A stretch of DNA of 38,732 nt from an uncultured Lachnospiraceae bacterium (GTDB taxonomy: Bacteria; Bacillota; Clostridia; Lachnospirales; Lachnospiraceae). The position numbers were made by a program, and so were the translations under genes. The notes under the pieces are model-generated. The model was given only the letters and a program-made list of their open reading frames with translations. It did not search any database and was not told where the DNA came from. The stretch is taken from contig CAKRFY010000028.1 in assembly GCA_934320895.1 (NCBI GenBank), positions 1 to 38,732 of the forward strand. Direction: 5' to 3'. This document shows, piece after piece, positions 9,515 to 16,410 of the stretch. Each line of letters opens with the position of its first letter. The first letter of the stretch is position 1.

Positions 9515-10036
9515 CCTGTAAAGCATTGATGAAAGTCCTTTTATTGCTCTGCATATAATTTCATTTGATATATCTTTATTTACATCTGTGTCATTTGAAT
9601 ATTCATCAAGCTTGATGAAAAAAGTTTTCTCAGCATCAGTCAGTACATCACTTTTCAGCAGATATGAATGTTGTTTGTATAACTCGTTTATGATTGTTAT
9701 CATATCATTTTTTGTATCTTTAAAATTATCTTTTTTAATATCAGCAAAACTTAAAAATATCACCGGATATGTTCCCTGTATTTCACGATATTTTTCTTCT
9801 TTCCATATATCAAGACCTTCAAACAGATCTCCCCTGTCTTTATATTTGTTTGAAAAAAAGCAGCGAAGCATATCCATGTTTAATGTTTTTCCAAAACGGC
9901 GTGGACGTGTAATAAGTGTTACAACATCCGCCATGTCCCACCATTCTTTTATAAATGATGTCTTGTCTATATAAAATCTGTCTTCGGTGCGAATTGATTC
10001 GTAACTTTGATTGCCTATACTTATTACTTTTGACAT
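8306..10036 (-). CDS. AAA-ATPase-like / PD-(D/E)XK nuclease family protein, copy A
   Basis: 576 residues from the chosen start. The N-terminal AAA-ATPase-like domain has a P-loop variant RPRRFGKT (44-51) and Walker B VIILLDEYD. MTGITRVSKES follows as a sensor-like strand. Near the C-terminus, RYDIMLEP...IIIEFKV gives the D...ExK pattern of the PDDEXK_9 (formerly DUF1703) nuclease domain. The physiological role of this abundant anaerobe family is not established. I start at 10036 because AGGAG lies eight bases before that ATG; an in-frame ATG at 10060 overlaps the previous stop but has no ribosome site. It is almost identical to copy B, except for residues about 99-172. Confidence 0.85.
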   Translation of the reverse strand: MSKVISIGNQSYESIRTEDRFYIDKTSFIKEWWDMADVVTLITRPRRFGKTLNMDMLRCFFSNKYKDRGDLFEGLDIWKEEKYREIQGTYPVIFLSFADIKKDNFKDTKNDMITIINELYKQHSYLLKSDVLTDAEKTFFIKLDEYSNDTDVNKDISNEIICRAIKGLSSMLYRYYGKNVIILLDEYDTPMQEAYVNGYWEELVAFTRSLFNSTFKTNPYLERAIMTGITRVSKESIFSDLNNLVAVTTTSNEYETSFGFTEDEVFNALDEYDLSDKKEEVKTWYDGFIFGDKKDIYNPWSITNYLKYRKFKTYWADSSSNGLINNLVQKGSPYIKMLMETLLKQKTIEVPIDEQIVFSQLDYSEDAVWSLMLASGYLKVVSAEPLTGNRRKACKYTLTLTNFEIQLMFEDMIFQWFSVARHETNEFVKALISGDIESMNIYMNDVALNTFSLFDTGKKTSEKKAPENFFHGFVLGLMVDQIDNYIITSNRESGYGRYDIMLEPIDKQNIKYPAIIIEFKVINPQKENSLEETVQVALKQIEEKNYDAELIKKGIKKENIRHYGFAFRGKEVLIGE

Positions 10037-10056
10037 CTGCATCACTCCTTTCTCTA

Positions 10057-11265
10057 TCATTCGCCTATCAGAACTTCTTTACCTCTGAAAGCAAATCCAT
10101 AGTGTCTGATGTTTTCCTTTTTTATGCCTTTTTTTATAAGTTCTGCGTCATAATTCTTTTCTTCTATCTGTTTTAATGCTACTTGTACTGTTTCTTCAAG
10201 TGAGTTTTCTTTTTGGGGATTTATCACTTTAAATTCGATTATTATTGCAGGATATTTTATATTTTGTTTGTCTATAGGTTCAAGCATTATATCATAGCGT
10301 CCATAACCGCTTTCTCGATTTGAAGTTATGATATAATTGTCTATCTGGTCTACCATAAGTCCTAATACAAAACCATGGAAAAAGTTTTCCGGTGCCTTTT
10401 TTTCTGATGTCTTTTTCCCGGTATCAAACAGGCTGAATGTATTTAAGGCAACATCATTCATGTAGATGTTCATGCTTTCTATATCTCCAGATATAAGTGC
10501 TTTTACAAATTCATTTGTTTCATGTCTTGCCACGCTGAACCATTGAAATATCATATCTTCAAACATGAGCTGTATCTCAAAATTTGTAAGTGTGAGTGTA
10601 TATTTACATGCCTTTCTGCGATTTCCTGTAAGTGGTTCTGCTGATACTACTTTTAGATATCCACTCGCAAGCATAAGACTCCACACTGCATCTTCTGAAT
10701 AATCAAGTTGTGAAAACACTATCTGTTCATCTATCGGAACTTCTATCGTTTTCTGTTTAAGAAGTGTTTCCATGAGCATTTTTATATAAGGACTTCCTTT
10801 TTGTACAAGATTGTTTATAAGTCCATTTGAACTTGAGTCCGCCCAATATGTTTTAAATTTTCTGTATTTAAGATAATTGGTTATCGACCACGGATTGTAA
10901 ATATCCTTTTTATCCCCGAATATAAATCCGTCATACCATGTTTTGACTTCTTCTTTTTTATCTGAAAGGTCATATTCATCAAGTGCATTAAATACTTCAT
11001 CTTCTGTAAATCCAAATGATGTTTCATACTCGTTTGATGTAGTGGTGACTGCGACAAGGTTATTAAGGTCTGAAAATATACTTTCTTTAGATACCCTTGT
11101 TATTCCTGTCATTATCGCTCTTTCAAGGTAAGGATTTGTCTTAAAGGTAGAATTGAACAAACTTCTTGTAAACGCTACAAGTTCTTCCCAGTAACCATTT
11201 ACATATGCTTCCTGCATTGGCGTATCATATTCGTCGAGAAGGATGATTACATTTTTTCCATAATA
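10057..11265 (-). repeat. 1.2-kb direct repeat, right copy (pairs with 8306-9514)
   Basis: Same-orientation copy of 8306-9514, ending exactly at the border of the divergent central segment. Recombination between the copies would delete 1,751 bases and leave a single intact gene. Confidence 0.9.
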
Positions 11266-11760
11266 ACGGCTAAGATAATTTGACAGATTATTTATAGCCT
11301 CCTGTGCAGTTACATCATCCATATCATATGTTATGCTTTTAAGATTATTTTTTTCCTCATCAGTCAACCCGTCCCAGTCTTTTAAAAAAATATATTTTTG
11401 AACTTCATCACATATACTTCTCTTAATTGCTGCTATGACATTTGCATAATTACTTTGTTTTACTTTTGCAAAACTTAGAAATATCACCGGATATGTTCCC
11501 TGTATTTCACGGTATTTTTCTTCTTTCCATATATCAAGACCTTCAAACAGATCTCCCCTGTCTTTATATTTATTTGAAAAAAAGCAGCGAAGCATATCCA
11601 TGTTTAATGTTTTTCCAAAACGGCGTGGACGTGTAATAAGTGTCACAACATCCGCCATGTCCCACCATTCTTTTATAAATGATGTCTTATCTATATAAAA
11701 TCTGTCTTCTGTGCGAATTGATTCGTAACTTTGATTGCCTATGCTTATTACTTTTGACAT
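10057..11760 (-). CDS. AAA-ATPase-like / PD-(D/E)XK nuclease family protein, copy B
   Basis: 567 residues from the ATG at 11760, which has AAGGGG eight bases upstream; a GTG nine bases earlier is unsupported. Domains are as in copy A: P-loop variant RPRRFGKT (44-51), Walker B VIILLDEYD (171-179), and a C-terminal D...ExK nuclease motif. It is the 5' partner in the tandem pair; its TGA at 10057-10059 is 20 bases before copy A. Residues about 99-164 differ completely from copy A and are nine shorter, while both flanks are nearly identical. The N-terminal 300 bases carry several substitutions relative to copy A, whereas the last 1.2 kb carries only one. Confidence 0.85.
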   Translation of the reverse strand: MSKVISIGNQSYESIRTEDRFYIDKTSFIKEWWDMADVVTLITRPRRFGKTLNMDMLRCFFSNKYKDRGDLFEGLDIWKEEKYREIQGTYPVIFLSFAKVKQSNYANVIAAIKRSICDEVQKYIFLKDWDGLTDEEKNNLKSITYDMDDVTAQEAINNLSNYLSRYYGKNVIILLDEYDTPMQEAYVNGYWEELVAFTRSLFNSTFKTNPYLERAIMTGITRVSKESIFSDLNNLVAVTTTSNEYETSFGFTEDEVFNALDEYDLSDKKEEVKTWYDGFIFGDKKDIYNPWSITNYLKYRKFKTYWADSSSNGLINNLVQKGSPYIKMLMETLLKQKTIEVPIDEQIVFSQLDYSEDAVWSLMLASGYLKVVSAEPLTGNRRKACKYTLTLTNFEIQLMFEDMIFQWFSVARHETNEFVKALISGDIESMNIYMNDVALNTFSLFDTGKKTSEKKAPENFFHGFVLGLMVDQIDNYIITSNRESGYGRYDIMLEPIDKQNIKYPAIIIEFKVINPQKENSLEETVQVALKQIEEKNYDAELIKKGIKKENIRHYGFAFRGKEVLIGE

Positions 11761-11781
11761 CTGCATCACCCCTTTTGCTTT

Positions 11782-12819
11782 TTAAAAATATCTTACCTCA
11801 ATCTTCTCATCCTCAATCTTCACTTCTGCTTTTGCTCCTGATACCAACGGCATCATTGGTGCTGTGTGTCCTATGTCAAGATCCATTATTATCGGCACGT
11901 TGTATTTTTCAAGCATAGGATATACCGCATTATATCTGTCTACACCTAATATCTCTTCATCAAGGCATAATGGTCTTCCTATCAGAAAACCTTTTACATA
12001 CTTAAACCATCCTGCATGATCAAGCTGCCATATGGCTCTTCTTATCGCCATTGGATTTAAATCGCAGGATTCCATAAACCATATGATACCATCGTCCTTG
12101 TACTTTTCATTAAACTCTGCTACCTTATCAAATTTTGTCCCGACAAGATTTGACAGACAATCCAGACAGCCTCCTATAAGTCTGCCCTCAAATATTAAAC
12201 TGTTGTCGTCCTTTCCTCTGCCAAACTTTTTAATTTGTGTTTTTTCCGTGACATTGTATGGCAAAAGCGGATTTTCCTCATTTTTTAATGATTCTCTCTC
12301 CCATTTATCATAACCATGTGCCGTATCTGTCTTTCCGGTAAGCAGTTCAAATGTATCTTTAAGTGCCGGATGCCACGGCTCCATTCCGTATGCGGGCGCA
12401 CATGGTGAGTATATAGCTGCTATATCACAGATTGTCGGCAAAAGAAAAGTAAGGTTTGTATTGTCAGAATATCCTAAGAACCACACAGGTTTTGATTTTT
12501 TTATTCTCTCAAAATCCACAAAATCCAATATCTCACACATAAGCTCACCGCCACCGCATGAAAAAAGAGCGGAAATCTTTTCATTATCCTCTCCGCACAA
12601 AAATGAGTTTATCTCATCAGCACATTTTTCCGGTGTATTACTTATGCCGATACCCTCACCAGCATAACAGTTCTGTCCTAATTTCGTTTTATACCCCATT
12701 TTTTCAAATGTTTTAAGTGCATTATCAAATGCTGTTTTATATGGCTCAATATTGCAGCCAAACGAAGGCGCTGCAAAACCGATCGTGCCACCTGACTTTA
12801 AAATTTCAGGAATCTTCAT
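11782..12819 (-). CDS. LD-carboxypeptidase, peptidase family S66 (LdcA/MccF-like)
   Basis: A 345-residue serine peptidase. Family members trim the terminal D-alanine from L,D-bonded murein tetrapeptides or, as in MccF, cleave microcin C-type nucleotide-peptide conjugates. The Ser-Glu-His triad is visible: S118 in GYSDN, E250 in FMESCD and H318 in DIGHTAPM. The oxyanion-loop sequence FSCGGGE is at 87-92. No signal peptide is seen, so it acts in the cytoplasm. Lengths over 330 with this FMESCD motif favour the MccF-like branch, but the substrate cannot be set from sequence. It lies 21 bases upstream of the AAA copy B start and 80 bases after the Cys-cluster gene. GAGAGG precedes the ATG. Confidence 0.88.
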   Translation of the reverse strand: MKIPEILKSGGTIGFAAPSFGCNIEPYKTAFDNALKTFEKMGYKTKLGQNCYAGEGIGISNTPEKCADEINSFLCGEDNEKISALFSCGGGELMCEILDFVDFERIKKSKPVWFLGYSDNTNLTFLLPTICDIAAIYSPCAPAYGMEPWHPALKDTFELLTGKTDTAHGYDKWERESLKNEENPLLPYNVTEKTQIKKFGRGKDDNSLIFEGRLIGGCLDCLSNLVGTKFDKVAEFNEKYKDDGIIWFMESCDLNPMAIRRAIWQLDHAGWFKYVKGFLIGRPLCLDEEILGVDRYNAVYPMLEKYNVPIIMDLDIGHTAPMMPLVSGAKAEVKIEDEKIEVRYF

Positions 12820-12854
12820 AGTGTATATCCTCTCTCCTTATCTTTTTTACATCT

Positions 12855-12892
12855 GTCAAGCGGATATTAGCAATCCGCTCTACTCCCTGCTT
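12855..12892 (+). repeat. Small palindromic intergenic repeat, copy 1
   Basis: The 38 bases contain an imperfect hairpin, AGCGGATATTAGCAATCCGCT, flanked by GTCA on the left and a GTAG/GCA-like tail. The same unit appears in opposite orientation at 24966-25001 with one change inside the 25-base core. It occupies the only sizeable gap in the nine-gene run (12820-12899). Confidence 0.75.
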
Positions 12893-12899
12893 AATAGTG

Positions 12900-13556
12900 T
12901 TAAAAAATCTGCTGCATCCTCTGCATTCTTTGTTCAAATTGTGTATAGAAATCTTCATTATCATATGGCTCTTCAAAAAATATCTTTAATATATAAATAC
13001 TGATTTTTTTCGTCATATCATCACTATTTTGTTCTTCCAAAAAAGCTTTCATGTTTTTAAGAAAATAATGCCATGTATTTATATAATTTTCATACTGACT
13101 AAGATTTGGTATGCCGAGCCACTTTTTTATCTTTACTTTAGTCCTGTTTGGCTTTGCACATTCGTTTACCTGCAAAAAATAACTGAAACTTTCATCCTCA
13201 TAAATCCTTCCGAGCGGAAAAAGTCTGCATATCCCCGGTCTGAATGAATGTATACTGCATCTGCCATTTTCATCAAGAAAAAGACAGCCTTCATCGGCTG
13301 CTTTTAAGTTAAGATGCGGTAGTATTACCATGTCTGCAACTGAAAGACTCAGCTTATCTTTGATAAGTTCATTAAATGTCGTTCCTAAGTTTATGGTAAG
13401 GCTGTATATGTCATATGGATCTATTACTATCGACTCGCCCATGCCATGACAACATTTGCTGCATCCCTCACAGTCTCCACATCCAAGTTTCGCAAGGTCG
13501 TTTGATGTATATCTTTTTCCGTCAGATATATCAGCCATATCTACATTTCTTTCCAT
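12900..13556 (-). CDS. YkgJ-family cysteine cluster protein
   Basis: 218 residues. Cysteines C26, C29, C32, C35 and C36 form the CxxCxxCxxCC cluster, followed by C91, C100 and C110 in GCLFLDENGRC and RPGICRLFP. This is the signature of the YkgJ/UPF0153 putative zinc- or iron-chelating family. Biochemical function is unknown; the metal is predicted, not shown. The start codon overlaps the endonuclease IV stop by one base (TAATG), so the two are translationally coupled. The C-terminal 70 residues are charged and helical without a known motif. Confidence 0.85.
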   Translation of the reverse strand: MERNVDMADISDGKRYTSNDLAKLGCGDCEGCSKCCHGMGESIVIDPYDIYSLTINLGTTFNELIKDKLSLSVADMVILPHLNLKAADEGCLFLDENGRCSIHSFRPGICRLFPLGRIYEDESFSYFLQVNECAKPNRTKVKIKKWLGIPNLSQYENYINTWHYFLKNMKAFLEEQNSDDMTKKISIYILKIFFEEPYDNEDFYTQFEQRMQRMQQIF

Positions 13557-14389
13557 TACTCACCCATCCATTCTTTAAACATTGCTATTTCTGCTGCATA
13601 TCCTTCATCATCATTTGGTGTCTCAAGTATAAATGGCTTGCCTTTTAATACAGGGTGGAGTGCTGCACGTTTCATGGCTTCTTCACCTATATTTCCCTGT
13701 CCTATCTTCTGGTGCCTGTCCTTGTGAGAACCACAGACATTCATACTGTCATTGAAATGAACCGCTTTTAACCTGTCAAGTCCTATAATTTCATCAAATT
13801 CTTTAAGCACACCGTCAAGGTTATCCACTATATCGTATCCTGCATCCCATACATGACAGGTATCAAAGCAGACTCCGAGTTTGTCATTAAGTTCTACTTT
13901 GTCTATTATCGTTCTTATCTCCTCAAAACTTCTCCCGATCTCACTTCCCTTACCTGCCATTGTTTCAAGAAGGATTGTGGTTGACTGCTCAGGTGTAATT
14001 ATCTCATTTAATGTCTGTGCGATATATTCTATACCTGTCTCAACGCCCTGTCCCGTGTGCGAACCCGGATGGAAATTGTAATAGTTGCCCGGAATATATT
14101 CCATCCGCTTCATATCATCTGCTATCATTTCTTTTGAAAAATTCCGTATATCTTCTTTTGCCGAGCAAAGATTCATTGTATACGGCGCATGTGCGACTAT
14201 CTTTCCAAATTTATGTTCTTCTGCAAAAGCAAGGAATTTCTCAATGTCTTTTTCGTCTATTGCTTTTGCTTTACCGCCTCGTGGATTTCTTGTAAAAAAG
14301 GCAAAAGTGTTACCACCCAGTTTTACAGCAGCTTTTCCCATTGCCAAAAAACCTTTTGAAGCTGATAAATGGTTTCCTATATAATACAT
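13556..14389 (-). CDS. nfo: Deoxyribonuclease IV (endonuclease IV, AP endonuclease)
   Basis: A 277-residue TIM-barrel AP endonuclease that nicks 5' of abasic sites in base excision repair using three zinc ions. Metal-ligand motifs are present: [37 protein letters not shown] and FILETPND. The N-terminus [11 protein letters not shown] matches the family's usual M-x-x-IG-x-H-x-S-A-S start, so I use ATG 14389 with GAGG seven bases upstream. A TTG at 14401 with AGGAGG close by is the alternative (four extra residues). It sits between a histidine phosphatase and a Cys-cluster gene in the same operon. Confidence 0.95.
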   Translation of the reverse strand: MYYIGNHLSASKGFLAMGKAAVKLGGNTFAFFTRNPRGGKAKAIDEKDIEKFLAFAEEHKFGKIVAHAPYTMNLCSAKEDIRNFSKEMIADDMKRMEYIPGNYYNFHPGSHTGQGVETGIEYIAQTLNEIITPEQSTTILLETMAGKGSEIGRSFEEIRTIIDKVELNDKLGVCFDTCHVWDAGYDIVDNLDGVLKEFDEIIGLDRLKAVHFNDSMNVCGSHKDRHQKIGQGNIGEEAMKRAALHPVLKGKPFILETPNDDEGYAAEIAMFKEWMGE

Positions 14390-14419
14390 AGATTTCCTCA
14401 AAAATCCTCCTTTACTGCT

Positions 14420-14959
14420 TTAAAATTCATAACTTAACAGTTCACAATTCTTTATACCATACGATGCAAATTCTTCATTTGTCATATCTTTAAAGTATGA
14501 ATTTACTATTCTTGCTATACCATTATGAGCTACGATAAGGTATGTCTTATCTTTATCTTTTTTCATCTCATCTAATATATTGTAAATTCTCGCTGCAACT
14601 TTTAACATGGATTCTCCACCGTCAAAATTGTCTACGAAATGATTTTTCGCTGCTGTAAATTCCTCGCTGCGTCTGCCGCCACCCTCATACTTTCCAAAGT
14701 TCTGCTCGATAACACGCATATCTGTGCGCATTGGAATCCCTGTTATTTCTGAAATATGCTCAGCTGTGTTTTTTGCTCTTATAAGTGGTGACGCTACTAT
14801 CTCATCTATTTTTATATTTTTGTCCGCTTTTATAAGCTCGCCTAATTTTTTTGCCTGCTCATGGCCAAGCTCTGTAAGTTCAATATCTGTTGCTCCACAG
14901 ACCTTTCCTTCAACATTCCATATGGTCTGTCCGTGTCTTGTAAAGTATAATTTTGACAT
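14420..14959 (-). CDS. Histidine phosphatase family protein (phosphoglycerate-mutase-like)
   Basis: 179 residues with the branch signature FTRHGQT (catalytic H9), ASPLIRAKNTAE (R61), acid/base E85 in RVIEQNFG, and second His H145 in VAHNG. This fold contains cofactor-dependent phosphoglycerate mutases and broad phosphatases such as CobC and PhoE. The short length and lack of mutase insertions favour a phosphatase; substrate unknown. The ATG lies two bases after the ParA stop, whose TAA is inside the AAGGAG ribosome site, so expression should be coupled to ParA. Confidence 0.9.
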   Translation of the reverse strand: MSKLYFTRHGQTIWNVEGKVCGATDIELTELGHEQAKKLGELIKADKNIKIDEIVASPLIRAKNTAEHISEITGIPMRTDMRVIEQNFGKYEGGGRRSEEFTAAKNHFVDNFDGGESMLKVAARIYNILDEMKKDKDKTYLIVAHNGIARIVNSYFKDMTNEEFASYGIKNCELLSYEF

Positions 14960-14961
14960 GA

Positions 14962-15714
14962 TTATATTAACTCCTTAACCAATTCATCGTAATCCTGCAT
15001 AGTGGTACAGTTTGGTGCATAATCTATAAGCAGCTTATTTGCTGTTTGTGCCTCTTTTGTTTTGACACATTCTCTTATTTTTGTATCAAACAATTTTGTT
15101 CCCATATTTTGTGCTGTTTCTTTGAGTTCTTCAAGCATATTTTTTTCAAGATTTGAACGTCCTGAATATTTTACAAGAAGCAGTCCTTCTATTTTTAAGG
15201 TCGGATTCTGTCTTTTCTGTACAGCTTTTATAGTGGTGTACAACTGATTTATTCCCTGCAGCGAATATGCGTCTGCCGTAATAGGAATGATTACTTTGTC
15301 TGCCGCTATCAGGCTGTTATATAATGCAACTCCAAGTGCTGGCGCAGTATCGATTATTATATAATCATATCCTTCAAGCTCCTCTATGGCATCTTTCAGT
15401 CTGTAAAGTCCCTCTACATCTCCATCAAGGAGTTTTTCTGCTTTTATAAGTAATGGGTCTGATGCTACGATATCGCCATTTTCAAGATGCTGTATCGCTT
15501 CTTCTATAGGTATGCGGTCTGAATCAACCATCACATCATAAAGTGTTGCCTGATCTTTTATTTTCGCCTGATATGTAGCACTACTGTTTCCCTGTGGGTC
15601 AGCATCTATAAGAAGTGTCTTATACTTTTTTCCAAGCACACCCGCAAGTGTAGTTGCCGTTGTTGTTTTCCCTATACCACCTTTTTGATTTGCCACAACA
15701 AATGTGATCGCCAT
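14962..15714 (-). CDS. ParA/Soj-family ATPase
   Basis: A 250-residue MinD/ParA-type deviant Walker ATPase: QKGGIGKTTT at 10-19 with the signature lysine, LIDADPQGN (A' motif) near 36-43, and IIIDTAPALG (Walker B) near 115-125. Full-length ParA proteins of this size bind DNA non-specifically and move cargo on the nucleoid. No ParB, parS-like site or plasmid replication gene is visible here. The only plausible partner is the 85-residue gene 14 bases upstream. RBS AAGGGGG precedes the ATG. It may be an orphan ParA positioning a non-chromosomal cargo (inference). Confidence 0.9.
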   Translation of the reverse strand: MAITFVVANQKGGIGKTTTATTLAGVLGKKYKTLLIDADPQGNSSATYQAKIKDQATLYDVMVDSDRIPIEEAIQHLENGDIVASDPLLIKAEKLLDGDVEGLYRLKDAIEELEGYDYIIIDTAPALGVALYNSLIAADKVIIPITADAYSLQGINQLYTTIKAVQKRQNPTLKIEGLLLVKYSGRSNLEKNMLEELKETAQNMGTKLFDTKIRECVKTKEAQTANKLLIDYAPNCTTMQDYDELVKELI

Positions 15715-15728
15715 TTTAATTTCCCCCT

Positions 15729-15986
15729 TTAAAATTCAATCTGTCCCTGAAGTTTGTTATTTATAACATAAAATACAGCATTCTCTTCGGGTTTTATATA
15801 TACATTTACTTCTGTGATATCTTCATCTGCTATCCCGTGGTTTTCTACTACATCACGCCTTATAAGGCTGAGCAGATTGTCAACTGAACGTTCACGCTCC
15901 TGATACTGTACTGTAATATGCTTTTTTGATGTTGCAAATCCGCCTAATTTCTCTTCTGCACGCATGGCACTGCATTTTCTAGCCAT
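15729..15986 (-). CDS. Small DUF6465-like protein, first gene of the ParA operon
   Basis: 85 residues. After a basic N-terminus (MARKCSAMRAEEK) it contains HITVQYQERERSVDNLLSL and ends with VNVYIKPEENAVFYVINN. The 'YIKPEEN.A.YVIN' ending is what I recall for DUF6465, a family common in Lachnospiraceae; its function is unknown. An AAGGAGGGG ribosome site and a good promoter lie upstream. Immediate co-transcription with an orphan ParA suggests it could be a ParA adaptor, but nothing in the sequence proves that. Confidence 0.7.
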   Translation of the reverse strand: MARKCSAMRAEEKLGGFATSKKHITVQYQERERSVDNLLSLIRRDVVENHGIADEDITEVNVYIKPEENAVFYVINNKLQGQIEF

Positions 15987-16034
15987 TTTAATTCCCCTCC
16001 TTTTTTATAGCATTTTAATTCTGCTCTCTGTTAT

Positions 16035-16064
16035 AGTTTAGCATAATAAGAACAGTCTTTTCAA
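16035..16064 (-). promoter_or_regulatory. Promoter of the ParA-to-NudC gene run
   Basis: On minus, TTGAAA (complement of 16059-16064) and TAAACT (complement of 16035-16040) are 18 bases apart, about 50 bases before the ATG at 15986. The -35 box overlaps the last codons of the decayed gene upstream. Confidence 0.55.
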
Positions 16065-16276
16065 GCTTGCCCGCCATAACATACCTCACAATTTTTCCTA
16101 TAAAACGCTATTCCATATACAATTATGTCACTATATCCACTTTCCTTTAGCTCCGACGCATATTTCTCTAGCAATTCTTTTATCAGCAATGTTTTATCTA
16201 CATAATAGTAATCATCTTTTATTATTTTTTCAAAATTATCTACCCCTATAGGCAGGGGTTTCTTAATATCATACAT
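16061..16276 (-). pseudogene. Remnant of an AAA-ATPase-like/PD-(D/E)XK gene with a large in-frame deletion
   Basis: A 71-codon frame. Residues 1-36 (LPIGVDNFEKIIKDDYYYVD plus KTLLIKELL) match the family N-terminus, as in SIGNQSYESIRTEDRFYIDKT of the intact neighbours. Residues 37-71 (YASELKESGYSDIIVYGIAF and a final YRKNCEV) match its extreme C-terminus, compared with YDAELIKKGI and HYGFAFRGKEVLIG. Roughly 500 codons, including the P-loop, Walker B and nuclease motifs, are missing, yet the frame is kept. It still has an AAAGGGGG-type ribosome site. No activity of the family can survive; a new micropeptide role is possible but unsupported. Confidence 0.75.
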
Positions 16277-16353
16277 ATACCTACCGTCCCCCTTTTTAAT
16301 ACTATATTATACGATATAGTATGCCACAAAAGCTCTTAATTCTCAACAATAAT

Positions 16354-16397
16354 AAAAAAAGAAGTTACCAACATTTTTAATGATAACCTCTTTTTTA
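16354..16397 (-). terminator. Intrinsic terminator of the rhodanese-TtcA-like gene
   Basis: On minus, AGAGGTTATCA and TGGTAACTTCT form an 11-pair stem (two G-U) with a 10-base loop and a following run of seven Ts (complement of 16354-16360), starting about 14 bases after the stop at 16411. The gap also contains the leader of the decayed gene. Confidence 0.8.
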
Positions 16398-16410
16398 AGC
16401 TAAATTTATT

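Noticed and set aside
14962..15986. Plasmid or phage partition/replication locus
   Set aside because: No ParB, Rep, integrase or attachment-like repeats; neighbours are chromosomal housekeeping-type genes.
16061..16276. Small toxin or antitoxin gene
   Set aside because: Both halves match the ends of the AAA/PD-(D/E)XK family, so decay by internal deletion explains it better.
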